Shown here: positions 17,684 to 26,346 of the stretch, one piece after another
Layout of the letters: every line of letters starts with the position of its first letter
How positions within the stretch are numbered: the first letter of the stretch is position 1
Assembly (NCBI GenBank): GCA_964608025.1
Contig: CAZSLO010000027.1
Coordinates: 1-64,000 of the forward strand
DNA length: 64,000 nt
Source of the DNA: CAZSLO01 sp964608025
Lineage (GTDB): Bacteria > Chloroflexota > Dehalococcoidia > Lucifugimonadales > CAJWER01
Direction: 5' to 3'
Notes under the pieces: generated by a model
What the model saw: only the letters and a program-made list of their open reading frames with translations
What the model was told of the DNA's origin: nothing
The model's database searches: none
Made by a program: the position numbers and the translations under genes

Positions 17684-18871
17684 CTAGCCATCTGAGGAAC
17701 CATATGTTGCTTTAGCAACTACAGATTCCAATGAATATGCGAACCCCAACGCAGGAGTGTCAGGTCCACCCAATGCTTTTACGAGATTATCGTATCTTCC
17801 TCCTCCTCCCATCGAAACATTTCCAACTTCAACATCAAAAATTATGCCGGTGTAGTAAGAGATTCCGCGAGTTACCCCAAAATCGACAACTAATAACGAA
17901 TCATCCACACCCTGGCTGATCAAATCCGTTGTAACATCTGATACCTGATCTAGCACGTCTAAATTTAACCCCTTTGAATTCAAAATTTCCCGTGCACGAC
18001 CAATCGCGTCAGACGGAGCACCTTTTATTTTTACAATTTGATTAACTACACTGAGAGCTTCTCCGAGCTTGTCTGGGAGATCAGCTTCTCGGACTTTCCG
18101 GAGCAACCGAGCTACTACGTCCTCTGTCGACCGTCGTCCCATAGGATTTGACATGGGAGCTGCGATGACTCCGTTGAACAATTCGCGAACATCAGTGGTC
18201 TCAAGACTAGCTATCGTATTCTCTCCTTCTGTAACAGAGTTTTCTCGAGTTATTCCAAGACGTTTTGCGTCAGATAGGAGCACTTCGGTACTGGTAATTC
18301 CATACTTAAGATCTTGGATGTTGTTGAATACAAAGAGCTTGGCTGACTCAGATAAACCAAATATGCCTAGAAGATCCTGTAAAACACCAACGTGCCCTAA
18401 ACACAATGTATAGCTGGTTATGCCCATTGCCGCTAAACTCTCTAATGCAAGATTCACGATCTCTACATCTGAATCTATCCCTGAAGAACCTATGAATTCA
18501 GCGCCTACTTGAGTAAATTGACGAAGAGCATCTTCGTGACGAAATACAGGGCCTTTATATTGCCACCGTGAAGGTTTGGACAACTGTATATCACTATCAA
18601 TGAAATATCGTATGACAGAAGAAGTGAATTCTGGCCTCAGACTAACTCTGTTACCACTCGGATCTGTGAACGAATATAGCTGAGTTGTAAGCTCTCCACC
18701 CGATTTCCGGACAAACAATTCAGTTTGTTCCATCATAGGGGTATCTATCATTTCATATCCTGCCTTCGAAGCTAGAGCTTCAAAGACTGATGATGCCCCT
18801 AGGAGTTGATTGTATTCAACACCAGATATATCCCTCATACCAGCTAGTCTTTCGATTGGATTACCGCCCAA
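17684..18871 (-). CDS. hisZ: HisZ-type regulatory subunit (histidyl-tRNA synthetase paralogue)
   Basis: A 395-residue class II synthetase-like protein. Motif 2 (VFRHEDALRQFTQVGAEFIG) and motif 3 (GGGGRYDNLVKALGG...LGFAYSLE) are visible, as is RGISYYTG, the counterpart of the histidine-binding loop. The protein ends directly after motif 3, so the anticodon-binding domain of HisRS is missing; this fits HisZ rather than a tRNA synthetase. HisZ normally activates short-form HisG. The start is a TTG at 18871 with AGAGGT upstream. The first ATG is inside the conserved RLAGMRD opening and so is too late. First gene of the histidine block. Confidence 0.85.
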   Translation of the reverse strand: MGGNPIERLAGMRDISGVEYNQLLGASSVFEALASKAGYEMIDTPMMEQTELFVRKSGGELTTQLYSFTDPSGNRVSLRPEFTSSVIRYFIDSDIQLSKPSRWQYKGPVFRHEDALRQFTQVGAEFIGSSGIDSDVEIVNLALESLAAMGITSYTLCLGHVGVLQDLLGIFGLSESAKLFVFNNIQDLKYGITSTEVLLSDAKRLGITRENSVTEGENTIASLETTDVRELFNGVIAAPMSNPMGRRSTEDVVARLLRKVREADLPDKLGEALSVVNQIVKIKGAPSDAIGRAREILNSKGLNLDVLDQVSDVTTDLISQGVDDSLLVVDFGVTRGISYYTGIIFDVEVGNVSMGGGGRYDNLVKALGGPDTPALGFAYSLESVVAKATYGSSDG

Positions 18872-19202
18872 CTGACTGTACCTCTTGAAATTATATTAAT
18901 TCTACACCAGTAGTTATTTGATAAGAGTCCCATTTATGTCGATTTTTGTCATAGATATCAACGTCACTCCAAGATTGGAAGCAGCCAATTTACCAATAGA
19001 CTGGGTCTCAGACTAACTTACTAACGGTGACATTTGCACGAACAAGCTCGAAAATTCCAAATACCGAAACAACTCTAAGCCATATGCAAATATTTAGATC
19101 ATAAAGCGTTACATATTGGGAAGCTGGCCTATATTAGTCTATAAACCGGTGGAACCACGAGACATAACTAGGCAACATAGAGACAATTATATCCTCTTCA
19201 AC

Positions 19203-19228
19203 CAACTGATTGCAATTGCAATCAGTTG
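19203..19228. promoter_or_regulatory. Perfect 26-bp palindrome, probable Fur/Zur-family operator
   Basis: The two 13-base halves are exact reverse complements with no spacer, centred between 19215 and 19216, with a TTGCAATTGCAA core. It lies 66 bases upstream of the Fur-family gene and overlaps the -35 element proposed at 19226. A metalloregulator followed by a metal importer is classically repressed by its own regulator at such a site. Operator identity is inference. Confidence 0.7.
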
Positions 19229-19254
19229 CTAAAGCCTCTAGTTTCTATTACCAT
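19226..19254 (+). promoter_or_regulatory. Candidate sigma70-type promoter of the metal-uptake operon
   Basis: TTGCTA (19226-19231), a 17-base spacer, then TACCAT (19249-19254). The -35 box overlaps the right end of the 26-bp palindrome, so a bound repressor would block polymerase. The -10 box is a moderate match only. Confidence 0.45.
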
Positions 19255-19264
19255 TCATTGGTAA
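19248..19264. promoter_or_regulatory. Second palindrome TTACCA-N5-TGGTAA over the -10 region
   Basis: Six-base inverted arms (19248-19253 and 19259-19264) separated by five bases, overlapping the proposed -10 box. It could be a second operator, for the same or another regulator. A chance occurrence is possible for arms of this length. Confidence 0.35.
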
Positions 19265-19294
19265 ACAACCCCAAAGGTTAATTAAGGAAAATCG

Positions 19295-19726
19295 ATGAGC
19301 TGCGAAAACGAAACCGTTCAGGCTCTTAAGGATTCCGGACACAGGCCCACCCCACAGCGACTGATGATATTGTCCGAAATTAGGCACGCCAAAGGACACG
19401 TCTCGGCTACTCAGATTCTAGACCAAGTAAAGAAATCCTATCCATTTATAGACCCTTCTACTATATACAGAACACTTTCTGTACTTAGAGAAATGCGCCT
19501 TGTATCCGAAACAGACATGGGAGCTGGTGAAGCGATGTATGAATGGATAGAGCACCAGAAACACCATCATCTGATATGTAGAAGTTGTAATGAGGTTATT
19601 TTGTTAAGTAACAGTAATCTAGAAAATCTAGGGGTCGGATTGTTGGAAGAGTACGGTTTTCAAGCCGACTTGGATCATTTCGCTATCTTTGGGTTGTGCG
19701 AGAACTGCAGAAAAACGGAAGTATAG
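19295..19726 (+). CDS. Fur-family metalloregulator (Zur/Fur-like)
   Basis: A 143-residue transcriptional repressor. The N-terminal winged helix has RPTPQRLMIL and the recognition region DPSTIYRTLSVLREMRLV (residues 53-70). The C-terminal dimerisation domain has a His cluster at 90-92 and two Cys-x2-Cys pairs (C95/C98 and C135/C138) that form the structural zinc site. It likely senses Zn, Fe or Mn and represses its own operon; the gene is followed after 22 bases by a metal-binding lipoprotein and ABC importer. Zinc (Zur) is the most likely metal given the importer type, but the sequence does not settle this. Confidence 0.88.
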   Translation: MSCENETVQALKDSGHRPTPQRLMILSEIRHAKGHVSATQILDQVKKSYPFIDPSTIYRTLSVLREMRLVSETDMGAGEAMYEWIEHQKHHHLICRSCNEVILLSNSNLENLGVGLLEEYGFQADLDHFAIFGLCENCRKTEV

Positions 19727-19748
19727 TTTTTAGAAACCAAAACATCCA

Positions 19749-20822
19749 ATGTTTCATCAAGTAACTGGACCACATTCCCCAATCAAATCCGGGAAGACCC
19801 GAGACTACTTTATTACGATCTCGGTCCTAATTTTCATAACTTTGACAGGTATCAGTTGTGGAGAAAACCATCTCAGGGCAAATCAGGAACAAGAAGGTTT
19901 ATACAATACGCCACTAAAAGTCGTAACTACTGTTTCTCCAATTACCAGCCTTGTAGAAAACATCGGGGGTACCAGAATAAGCTTAGTAGGAATCATCCCT
20001 GAGGGTGTCAATTCTCATACATTCGAACCTGCTCCTTCTATAGCTAAGATTATCTCCGAAGCAGATCTTATCGTTTTAAACGGTTTGTTTCTTGAGGAGC
20101 CATCGCTGGAGATGGCCAGGGTAAACAAGAAAGACAAGGCGATCATATTGTTACTCGCAGACAAAGCAATCGATCGCGCTGATTGGATATACGACTTCTC
20201 TTTCCAGAAATCTGGAGGCCATCCAAATCCACATCTTTGGACAAGCCCAATCCTAGCATTGAAATATGCCGAACTAATAAGGGACACTCTGACTTCGCTT
20301 GACAGTACAAATTCCACTTATTTCAATGACAACTATGAGAAGCTGGAAGCTAGGTTAACTGAGCTTGACGCCAAGATCTATGAAGCTATTCAAACTATCC
20401 CATCACAAAACCGCAAACTACTAACGTACCACGACTCATTCCCATTCTTCGCTAAGCGTTACGGATTGGAGATAATAGGGGCAGTACAGCCATCAGATTT
20501 CACCGAACCTTCTGCTCGGGAAGTAGCTAATCTCATAGAGCAAATCAAGGATTACAAGATCCCAGCTATCTTTGGCTCCGAGGTATTTCCCAGTCCAGTG
20601 ATGGAGCAAATAGCTAAAGAAGGAAACTCTAAGTATGTTGACCAACTCCGAGACGATGATTTACCTGGATCGCATGGTGACCTGCACCATACTTACCTAG
20701 GACTCATGGTGGCAAATATCAAGGTGATGGTCCCTGCCCTAGGTGGAAACAGCGATTCTATTTCAGATTTCGATGCCACCGTTGTATTCGACGGAGACAG
20801 CAACGCCAAGTATCCGGAATAG
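19749..20822 (+). CDS. Metal ABC transporter substrate-binding lipoprotein (ZnuA/TroA family)
   Basis: Cluster A-I solute-binding protein, 357 residues. It has a long cytoplasmic lead, a hydrophobic signal segment (20-35) and a lipobox with the lipidated Cys at residue 37 (TGISC). Metal ligands expected for the family are present: His in SHTFEPAP, His in PNPHLWTSP, the HDSFPFFAKRYGL region, Glu in FGSEVFPSP and the C-terminal acidic residue region near LHHTYLG. The long His-rich loop of many ZnuA proteins is absent, so Zn, Mn or Fe are all possible. Second gene of the regulator-importer operon. Confidence 0.88.
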   Translation: MFHQVTGPHSPIKSGKTRDYFITISVLIFITLTGISCGENHLRANQEQEGLYNTPLKVVTTVSPITSLVENIGGTRISLVGIIPEGVNSHTFEPAPSIAKIISEADLIVLNGLFLEEPSLEMARVNKKDKAIILLLADKAIDRADWIYDFSFQKSGGHPNPHLWTSPILALKYAELIRDTLTSLDSTNSTYFNDNYEKLEARLTELDAKIYEAIQTIPSQNRKLLTYHDSFPFFAKRYGLEIIGAVQPSDFTEPSAREVANLIEQIKDYKIPAIFGSEVFPSPVMEQIAKEGNSKYVDQLRDDDLPGSHGDLHHTYLGLMVANIKVMVPALGGNSDSISDFDATVVFDGDSNAKYPE

Positions 20823-20830
20823 CAAGAATA

Positions 20831-21673
20831 ATGCTCCACCCTACACCACATCAATACGAACATGAAGAACCGATAGTAGAGTTGCGTGGTGTCACAAGTG
20901 GATACGATGGAACGCCAGTACTAAACAACGTAGATCTGACCATCAATAGGGGTGACTTTGTAGGATTGTTAGGACCAAGCGGATCTGGTAAATCGACCCT
21001 CCTTCGTACCATCCTAGGCGCCGTAGATTTGTTTGACGGAGAAGTTCGGGTAGAAGGTAAACTTGTGGAAGACAGAAGGCCCAGAATTGGCTATGTGCCA
21101 CAGCTTGAAACAATCGACTGGAACTTCCCAATTACAGTAGAGCAAGTCGTCATGCTAGGCCGCACCTCGGAAAGTCGCCTGTTCCCTTGGTATCGAAACC
21201 ATGATAAGCGTACGGCTTATAAAATCATGGATCGGTTACACATAGCTAGCCTGGCTAAGCGCCACATCAGAGATTTATCCGGAGGCCAGCAACAGAGAGT
21301 ATTCCTAGCCCGAGCCCTGGTGAGTAGTCCACATCTTCTATTACTAGATGAACCAACAATGGGAGTAGACATCAAGACCCGGGACGAGGTGATGCACCTA
21401 CTTGATGAACTCAATCACCAAGATGTGACCATAATAATGACCACCCACGAAATCAACTCGGTAGCAGCCCATCTTCCATGGGTAGTCTGTCTAAATAGTG
21501 GAATAGTAGCATCGGGACCTCCCAACGAGGTTTTCACACCAGAAATACTCAAGTTAACTTACAACGCAGACATCCACGTAACACAGTATCAAGGTATGAC
21601 ACTGGTCACAGAATCACCCCATATTTTTGGGCGATTTGATCGAACAAATACCCCGGACACCATAAATCAATAG
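20831..21673 (+). CDS. Metal ABC transporter ATP-binding protein (ZnuC/MntB-like)
   Basis: A 280-residue ATPase that powers the importer. Walker A GPSGSGKST at 48-56, Q-loop near VPQLETIDW, signature LSGGQQQR at 149-156, Walker B LLLLDEP at 169-175 and the switch histidine in MTTHE. It follows the lipoprotein gene by 8 bases and precedes the permease gene by 13 bases, so the three form one transporter operon with the upstream regulator. Confidence 0.93.
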   Translation: MLHPTPHQYEHEEPIVELRGVTSGYDGTPVLNNVDLTINRGDFVGLLGPSGSGKSTLLRTILGAVDLFDGEVRVEGKLVEDRRPRIGYVPQLETIDWNFPITVEQVVMLGRTSESRLFPWYRNHDKRTAYKIMDRLHIASLAKRHIRDLSGGQQQRVFLARALVSSPHLLLLDEPTMGVDIKTRDEVMHLLDELNHQDVTIIMTTHEINSVAAHLPWVVCLNSGIVASGPPNEVFTPEILKLTYNADIHVTQYQGMTLVTESPHIFGRFDRTNTPDTINQ

Positions 21674-21686
21674 GACATACCCTAGG

Positions 21687-22541
21687 ATGTTGACACCTTT
21701 CCAGTATGAATTTTTTGTCAGAGGCTTAGTAGCAGCCACACTTGTCGGTGGTCTTTGTGGCTTGATAGGCGTATACATCGTTCTCAGACGGATGGCTTAC
21801 ATCGGTCATGGTTTATCCCATGCCATATTTGGTGGAGCAGTAGCGAGCTATGTTATGTCCATCAATTTTTTTATCGGAGCCAGTGTATGGGGGTTTATAG
21901 CTGCAATGTTGATCAATCTGACTGCCCGAAAGCACAAAATAGGTGCAGATGCAGCGATCGGCATAGTGACTACATCTAGCTTCGCATTTGGCGTAGCACT
22001 TATAAGTAGATTTAAAAGTTTTACGCGGAGTTTCGATGCTGCGTTATTTGGAAACATCTTGGGAGTCACGAATATTGATCTAATAGCCATCCTCGCAGTA
22101 GGAATAACAACAGTAATTGTTGTATTCATTGGCTATAAATACCTGCTGTTCACCACATTTGAACCAGAGGTGGCTCAATTTTATGGGGTGCCTACTGGCT
22201 GGATTGACACTATGTTTGCCTTGATTCTTGCTGCAGTCATAGTCGTCTCCTTGCAGGTTTTAGGTGTGACCATGATAGCGGCCTCGATAGTCATACCACC
22301 AATAGCAGCACGTTTGCTCACCAACGACTTCAATTTAATGGTACTTTTTTCTACTATTATTGGGGCATTCTGTGGACTCGGAGGCCTGTATGTGAGCTTC
22401 TACATCGACGTTTCGTCCGGGCCTTCAGTTGTCTTGTTTTCAGCAACCGTGTTCTTCGTTGCATGGATATACAGCTCGGTTTCGGAAAAGCTACGTTCCC
22501 TTAGATGGAGACCATCTTCCCAACGGCATAGCGGAAGTTAA
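21687..22541 (+). CDS. Metal ABC transporter permease (ZnuB/MntC-like, ABC-3 family)
   Basis: A 284-residue integral membrane protein with about eight hydrophobic segments. ABC-3 hallmarks are the early VLRRMAYIGHGLSHAIFGG segment (its His/Glu-like region contacts metal or ATPase) and the VSLQVLGVTMIAASIVIPPIAAR loop, which couples to the ATPase. It completes the Zn/Mn-type importer and ends the operon. The 238 bases to the next gene show no clear terminator. Confidence 0.92.
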   Translation: MLTPFQYEFFVRGLVAATLVGGLCGLIGVYIVLRRMAYIGHGLSHAIFGGAVASYVMSINFFIGASVWGFIAAMLINLTARKHKIGADAAIGIVTTSSFAFGVALISRFKSFTRSFDAALFGNILGVTNIDLIAILAVGITTVIVVFIGYKYLLFTTFEPEVAQFYGVPTGWIDTMFALILAAVIVVSLQVLGVTMIAASIVIPPIAARLLTNDFNLMVLFSTIIGAFCGLGGLYVSFYIDVSSGPSVVLFSATVFFVAWIYSSVSEKLRSLRWRPSSQRHSGS

Positions 22542-22779
22542 GACAGATCTGGGATTTATAACCAGTAAATACTAGGTTCCCACATGAATTCTCAATGCTA
22601 CCCTAAACGACAAATTTATTTTAAAGCACCTATTATTATTGGATCCATTCCTATAACTGGTGTATCTGCCACGCTAGGTCCGAGTTGTAATAAGGCTTGG
22701 TGTACATCCACATATCCTGACCCAACACGCTATACTCCTTAAACTAGTCCTAAAATAGGTCCAAGCAGTAAAAGAGGTA

Positions 22780-23958
22780 GTGACTTTGCACGACATACTT
22801 ATCAAAAACGGAACCATAGTTGACCCTTCACAGAATCTCAATGCTACCAAGGACATATCTATTTCCAATAGAAAAATTGATTCCATAGAAGACTCTATTG
22901 ATGAGAACAAAGCCCATCAAGTCATTAACGCTGATGGCTTGATAGTCACACCGGGTTTAATTGATTTACACGTACACGCCTTTTGGGGCGGGTCGACTTA
23001 CGGGATCGACCCAGATATAGGTAACTTAGCAAAAGGTGTTACTACCGCACTCGATGCAGGTTCAGCTGGGGCCTGGACATTTCCAGCATTTCGCAGCCAT
23101 GTGATCGACCGCGCAGAAACTCGGCTATATGCCCTACTTAATATAGCTGGGCCAGGTCTAGTATTTAAGGACGACTCAGAATTACATGATTTGGCTAGGG
23201 CAGATGTGGACCAAGCCGTGGAAGTGGGACTCAAAAACAAAGACAGGGTAGTTGGAATTAAAGCTAGACTTGGCCGAGTACAGGCATTAGAGAATGATGT
23301 AGAAGCTCTGAAACGTTCGATTGAAGCTGCTGAGTTACTGGATGGCTTCGTAATGATCCACGTGGGTAACAGTGCCTCCCATCTGCCAAAATTGATGCGT
23401 ATGCTAAGGCCTGGTGACGCCGTGACACATTCATTCCATGGATTTAGTGATGGCGTACTCGATAAAACGGGAGAGGTACTCGATGGCATGAAGGAAGCTC
23501 AGGCACGAGGTGTAGTAATTGACGTTGGCCATGGTGCTGGAGGATTCTCGTTCCCTGCGGCAGAGAAAGCGCTATCCCAAGGGGTCTATCCAGGGACTAT
23601 TAGTAGTGACCTGCATATACATAACATTGAGGGACCAGTGTTCGACCTTACTACAACATTATCAAAATTCATCTATCTTGGAATGTCACTAGAAGATGTC
23701 ATCCGGTGCTCCACGGAGGTTCCAGCAAAAACCATGGGATTGTCCAATGAACTGGGTACACTGAAACCTGGATCCCATGGAGACGTGACAATCATGAGGA
23801 TGGAGAAAGGACGATTTACCTTTCGTGATCGCCTATCGAAAGCAACTTCCTTGGGTAACAATACATGGGAACCAGGCACATGTGTGGAGGCAACGCAAAG
23901 GCTGACCCATGTACACACAATAAAAAATGGAGAGGTGTACCGCCCATGGCTTCGATGA
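22780..23958 (+). CDS. Amidohydrolase/deacetylase family metallohydrolase
   Basis: A 392-residue amidohydrolase-superfamily enzyme (dihydroorotase/deacetylase-like). The beta-sandwich N-terminus is followed by the metal-binding HVH pair (H64, H66 in LIDLHVH), a candidate carboxylated lysine in VGIKARLG, HVG and HSFHGFSD histidines, GHGAGG, and the SSDLH aspartate near residue 278. All metal ligands therefore appear present. Relatives annotated as EF_0837/AHA_3915-type deacetylases act on acetylated amino-acid or sugar-like substrates. GTG start at 22780 with GAGG-like sequence upstream. No operon partner is close, so the substrate cannot be read from context. Confidence 0.82.
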   Translation: MTLHDILIKNGTIVDPSQNLNATKDISISNRKIDSIEDSIDENKAHQVINADGLIVTPGLIDLHVHAFWGGSTYGIDPDIGNLAKGVTTALDAGSAGAWTFPAFRSHVIDRAETRLYALLNIAGPGLVFKDDSELHDLARADVDQAVEVGLKNKDRVVGIKARLGRVQALENDVEALKRSIEAAELLDGFVMIHVGNSASHLPKLMRMLRPGDAVTHSFHGFSDGVLDKTGEVLDGMKEAQARGVVIDVGHGAGGFSFPAAEKALSQGVYPGTISSDLHIHNIEGPVFDLTTTLSKFIYLGMSLEDVIRCSTEVPAKTMGLSNELGTLKPGSHGDVTIMRMEKGRFTFRDRLSKATSLGNNTWEPGTCVEATQRLTHVHTIKNGEVYRPWLR

Positions 23959-24138
23959 TACATATTTATTCAATCCAGCGTCCCGGAGGCAATTATGCCT
24001 TGATGACCACGCCCTCTACAGTATATTAGTGATCTTTGTACTTAACTACAGGCTGACATCGAAAGGATAAAACATTCTCTGGAAACATTTTAAAGTACTA
24101 ACTCAGTGTTGCAAAACATCATTTGCTCTTATCATCAA

Positions 24139-24906
24139 TTAACCGATATCAGCTACTAGCCACTGCATTGCACGACGCGGGGTCACACGGGCAAAAGGTA
24201 ATGTGCCAGGTTGTGTTAAGTAACATTCGATGATGCCAGATGTGGATGGCCGCATCACCGCAACATGAACCCCGGGTTTCCAGTTGAATGGCCACTGCGG
24301 TGGGCCAACAAGTACAAGATCACAGTTGGACATCACCTGACCGTTCTCAATCAAGGGCTGCATAGTAGTCAGGAATGAAATATGTTCTGGACCGCCCGTA
24401 AAACCATCTGCAAGTCCAAAGAGTTGGCGGACGCCGACCTTTATAGTTTCACCATTTCTAATATATTCCATTAAATCCTTGATATCACCGGTGATCGGAT
24501 TGCCATCGGCGTCGTTCTCATAGACAACTTTCCATCTGTCACACACAAACCACCTGTAAACGCCATATGGATATGTAGCACTTGCGTCATACCAGGTGTC
24601 ACCAATAGTCCACTTTATATGAGAGTATGTGCCAGATGTATCATATTTGAATAGCCCAACATATGGCTGATCGGGAATCGTTCCCTCATGGATAAAGGAA
24701 TGGTGATGACTCATCAATCCGGCAAAGGCCTTATCCTTTCCGGAATATGTCTGTTGGAAATATAGAGTCTCCTCGTATGTGTCAGTAGTCATGTATAAGT
24801 GAAGATCAGCACCACGTCGGACAGCTTCAGCAACTGCTTTTATACTGCCCCGGACCACTGACAAATCCGAATTTTGTTCGAGGGCCAGTTCCCATTGATG
24901 TGGCAT
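24139..24906 (-). CDS. Uncharacterised protein, 255 aa
   Basis: I do not recognise this protein. It is soluble (no signal peptide or membrane segment) and rich in aromatic residues. Features include a HHH stretch (LMSHHHSFIHEG), VGPPQWPFNW and a C-terminal PRRAMQWLVADIG. The start is set at the ATG at 24906, which has AGGA at proper spacing; an ATG at 24939 has none. Coding is supported by its length, absence of a better frame on the other strand and isolation between two convincing genes. It is in the same direction as the threonine-aldolase-like gene located 94 bases upstream and may be co-transcribed with it. Confidence 0.6.
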   Translation of the reverse strand: MPHQWELALEQNSDLSVVRGSIKAVAEAVRRGADLHLYMTTDTYEETLYFQQTYSGKDKAFAGLMSHHHSFIHEGTIPDQPYVGLFKYDTSGTYSHIKWTIGDTWYDASATYPYGVYRWFVCDRWKVVYENDADGNPITGDIKDLMEYIRNGETIKVGVRQLFGLADGFTGGPEHISFLTTMQPLIENGQVMSNCDLVLVGPPQWPFNWKPGVHVAVMRPSTSGIIECYLTQPGTLPFARVTPRRAMQWLVADIG

Positions 24907-25000
24907 AGCGATCCTGTGTAAAAATACTGGGGAGATCATATCAGAGATAATTATTCCCTAAATACATCACCCGACCTAGAAATTATTCCGTGTCATCGAT

Positions 25001-26110
25001 CTATCCCAAGGCAGCACGAAAAGCATCTACCAATTCTATCTCCGATCTTCTCAATATCGTAGTGTTCACAGTTAGCTCGAAGCTCCAAGGATCGTTATCA
25101 ATCGGATATGCAAAAACTGACCGGTCACGGAGAATAGACACAAATTTTTCGACATTAACCTCAGGACTTAGTTTCAATGGGAATATGTTCGATCCTCGCT
25201 CGAATCGTTCAAAAACTACTCCATTAATAGACTCTATTTGTGTAAATAAATTCTCTGCTCTAGACATGGCAGCACTGAAGCGCGCCTCAAAGCCCTCTAA
25301 CTCTTTTAAAGCTAATGCTGCAACAAGGGCTGTTGATGCGAGACCTCCTCCAAACATACGTCGATCTTGATACATCCCGTCTATATATTCCGAAGGACCG
25401 GCCAGAATGGCCCCAAAAGGTGCACCGAAATACTTATAAAGAGACACGTAAACAGTATCGAATAGTTTCGCGTATTCTAGTGGAGAAATACCTGTTGCAA
25501 CAGTCATCATATAGAGTCTGGCACCATCTAAGTGAGTGCCCAAACCCTGTCCCTTACAATATTCTGTTATCTCTCGCATCTGTTCGAAAGGAACGACTTG
25601 TCCAGAGCAACGCCTAACAGGACTTTCAATTACGACAGCACCAATTGGAGAAGCGACTCTAAATGTTTCTGTCCGATCGACATTTTCTTTGAGTTCATCG
25701 AGGGTGAAATATGAGAATCCTGCACCTAGTGGTACCAGGTTTATTCCACTAAGCCGTGCTGCGCAATCCCCCGAGTCGTTAAATAGATGGCTTTGTTCTT
25801 GTACTACAACCCTCGACTTAGTACCGCAAAGATATCTAATAGCAAGGTGGTTTGCCAGGGTCCCCGTGGGAAGAAAAACAGCGGAGGGCTTTCCAAGAAT
25901 TTCTGCAAATCTATCTTCAAGCAGTTCCACCGATCCTCCTAGCGAATATGAATCGGGTTGGAGATCGTACTCACTAAGTTCTGCAATCTTCAGAGCGGTA
26001 ACAACCGGGTGTCTCGGTTCTCCATCACCCCGAAATACCACAGCATCCTTGATTTGCCAAGGCTCTCTATTCTTCTTATGTGTGGCAAGAAAACGATGCT
26101 CATTACCCAT
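25001..26110 (-). CDS. Threonine aldolase / beta-eliminating lyase family PLP enzyme
   Basis: A 369-residue PLP enzyme of the low-specificity threonine aldolase type, cleaving beta-hydroxy amino acids to glycine and an aldehyde. Visible are the FLPTGTLANHLA cofactor-binding segment, HLDGARL at about 193-199 (aspartate to the pyridine nitrogen) and the PLP lysine at about residue 226 in VSLYKYFGAPFGA. The ATG at 26110 is preceded by AAGGAG nine bases away, an excellent site; a longer reading from 26152 is unlikely. Beta-eliminating lyases of the same fold are an alternative. The unknown gene at 24139-24906 follows in the same direction. Confidence 0.82.
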   Translation of the reverse strand: MGNEHRFLATHKKNREPWQIKDAVVFRGDGEPRHPVVTALKIAELSEYDLQPDSYSLGGSVELLEDRFAEILGKPSAVFLPTGTLANHLAIRYLCGTKSRVVVQEQSHLFNDSGDCAARLSGINLVPLGAGFSYFTLDELKENVDRTETFRVASPIGAVVIESPVRRCSGQVVPFEQMREITEYCKGQGLGTHLDGARLYMMTVATGISPLEYAKLFDTVYVSLYKYFGAPFGAILAGPSEYIDGMYQDRRMFGGGLASTALVAALALKELEGFEARFSAAMSRAENLFTQIESINGVVFERFERGSNIFPLKLSPEVNVEKFVSILRDRSVFAYPIDNDPWSFELTVNTTILRRSEIELVDAFRAALG

Positions 26111-26310
26111 ACAAGTAGCTCCTTCGAACTTTTGGACAGTCCAGTAGTGCACGAGCCTTTGATCTACAAGGCTTAGTGATTGTAAATACCAATATCATTG
26201 ATCCCAGTAAATCTAGCGTGCCGGTATATATCAATAGGCGTAATTCATTATTCCATAGACTAAAACCATCACATAAAATATGAAGTCGGTTTGTTAGAGA
26301 TTGGCAAGAT

Positions 26311-26329
26311 TTAACACCCGAGGGGTTAA
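26311..26329 (-). terminator. Candidate hairpin terminator after the serine hydrolase gene
   Basis: Eight-base arms (26311-26318 and 26322-26329, one mismatch) around a 3-base loop, 18 bases beyond the serine hydrolase stop on the minus strand. Only a weak T-content follows, so efficiency is uncertain. Confidence 0.35.
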
Positions 26330-26346
26330 TCCAAAATAACTACTCT

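Larger units (their letters stand above)
18872..19294. other. 423-base intergenic region between divergent hisZ and fur-like genes
   Basis: No coding sequence is supported here. It must hold the promoters of the leftward histidine block and the rightward metal-uptake operon. The right part contains a perfect 26-bp palindrome, a plausible promoter and a second smaller palindrome (listed separately). The left 300 bases show no structure I can name. Confidence 0.6.

Noticed and set aside
17684..18871. Reading the HisZ gene as histidyl-tRNA synthetase
   Set aside because: The protein stops right after motif 3 and lacks the anticodon-binding domain; its position before hisG supports HisZ.
22649..22700. 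Short stretch upstream of the amidohydrolase gene translating to VSATLGPSC, like the start of pyruvate kinase
   Set aside because: Only about ten residues match and the rest shows no similarity; chance is likely. A tblastn search with this region would decide.
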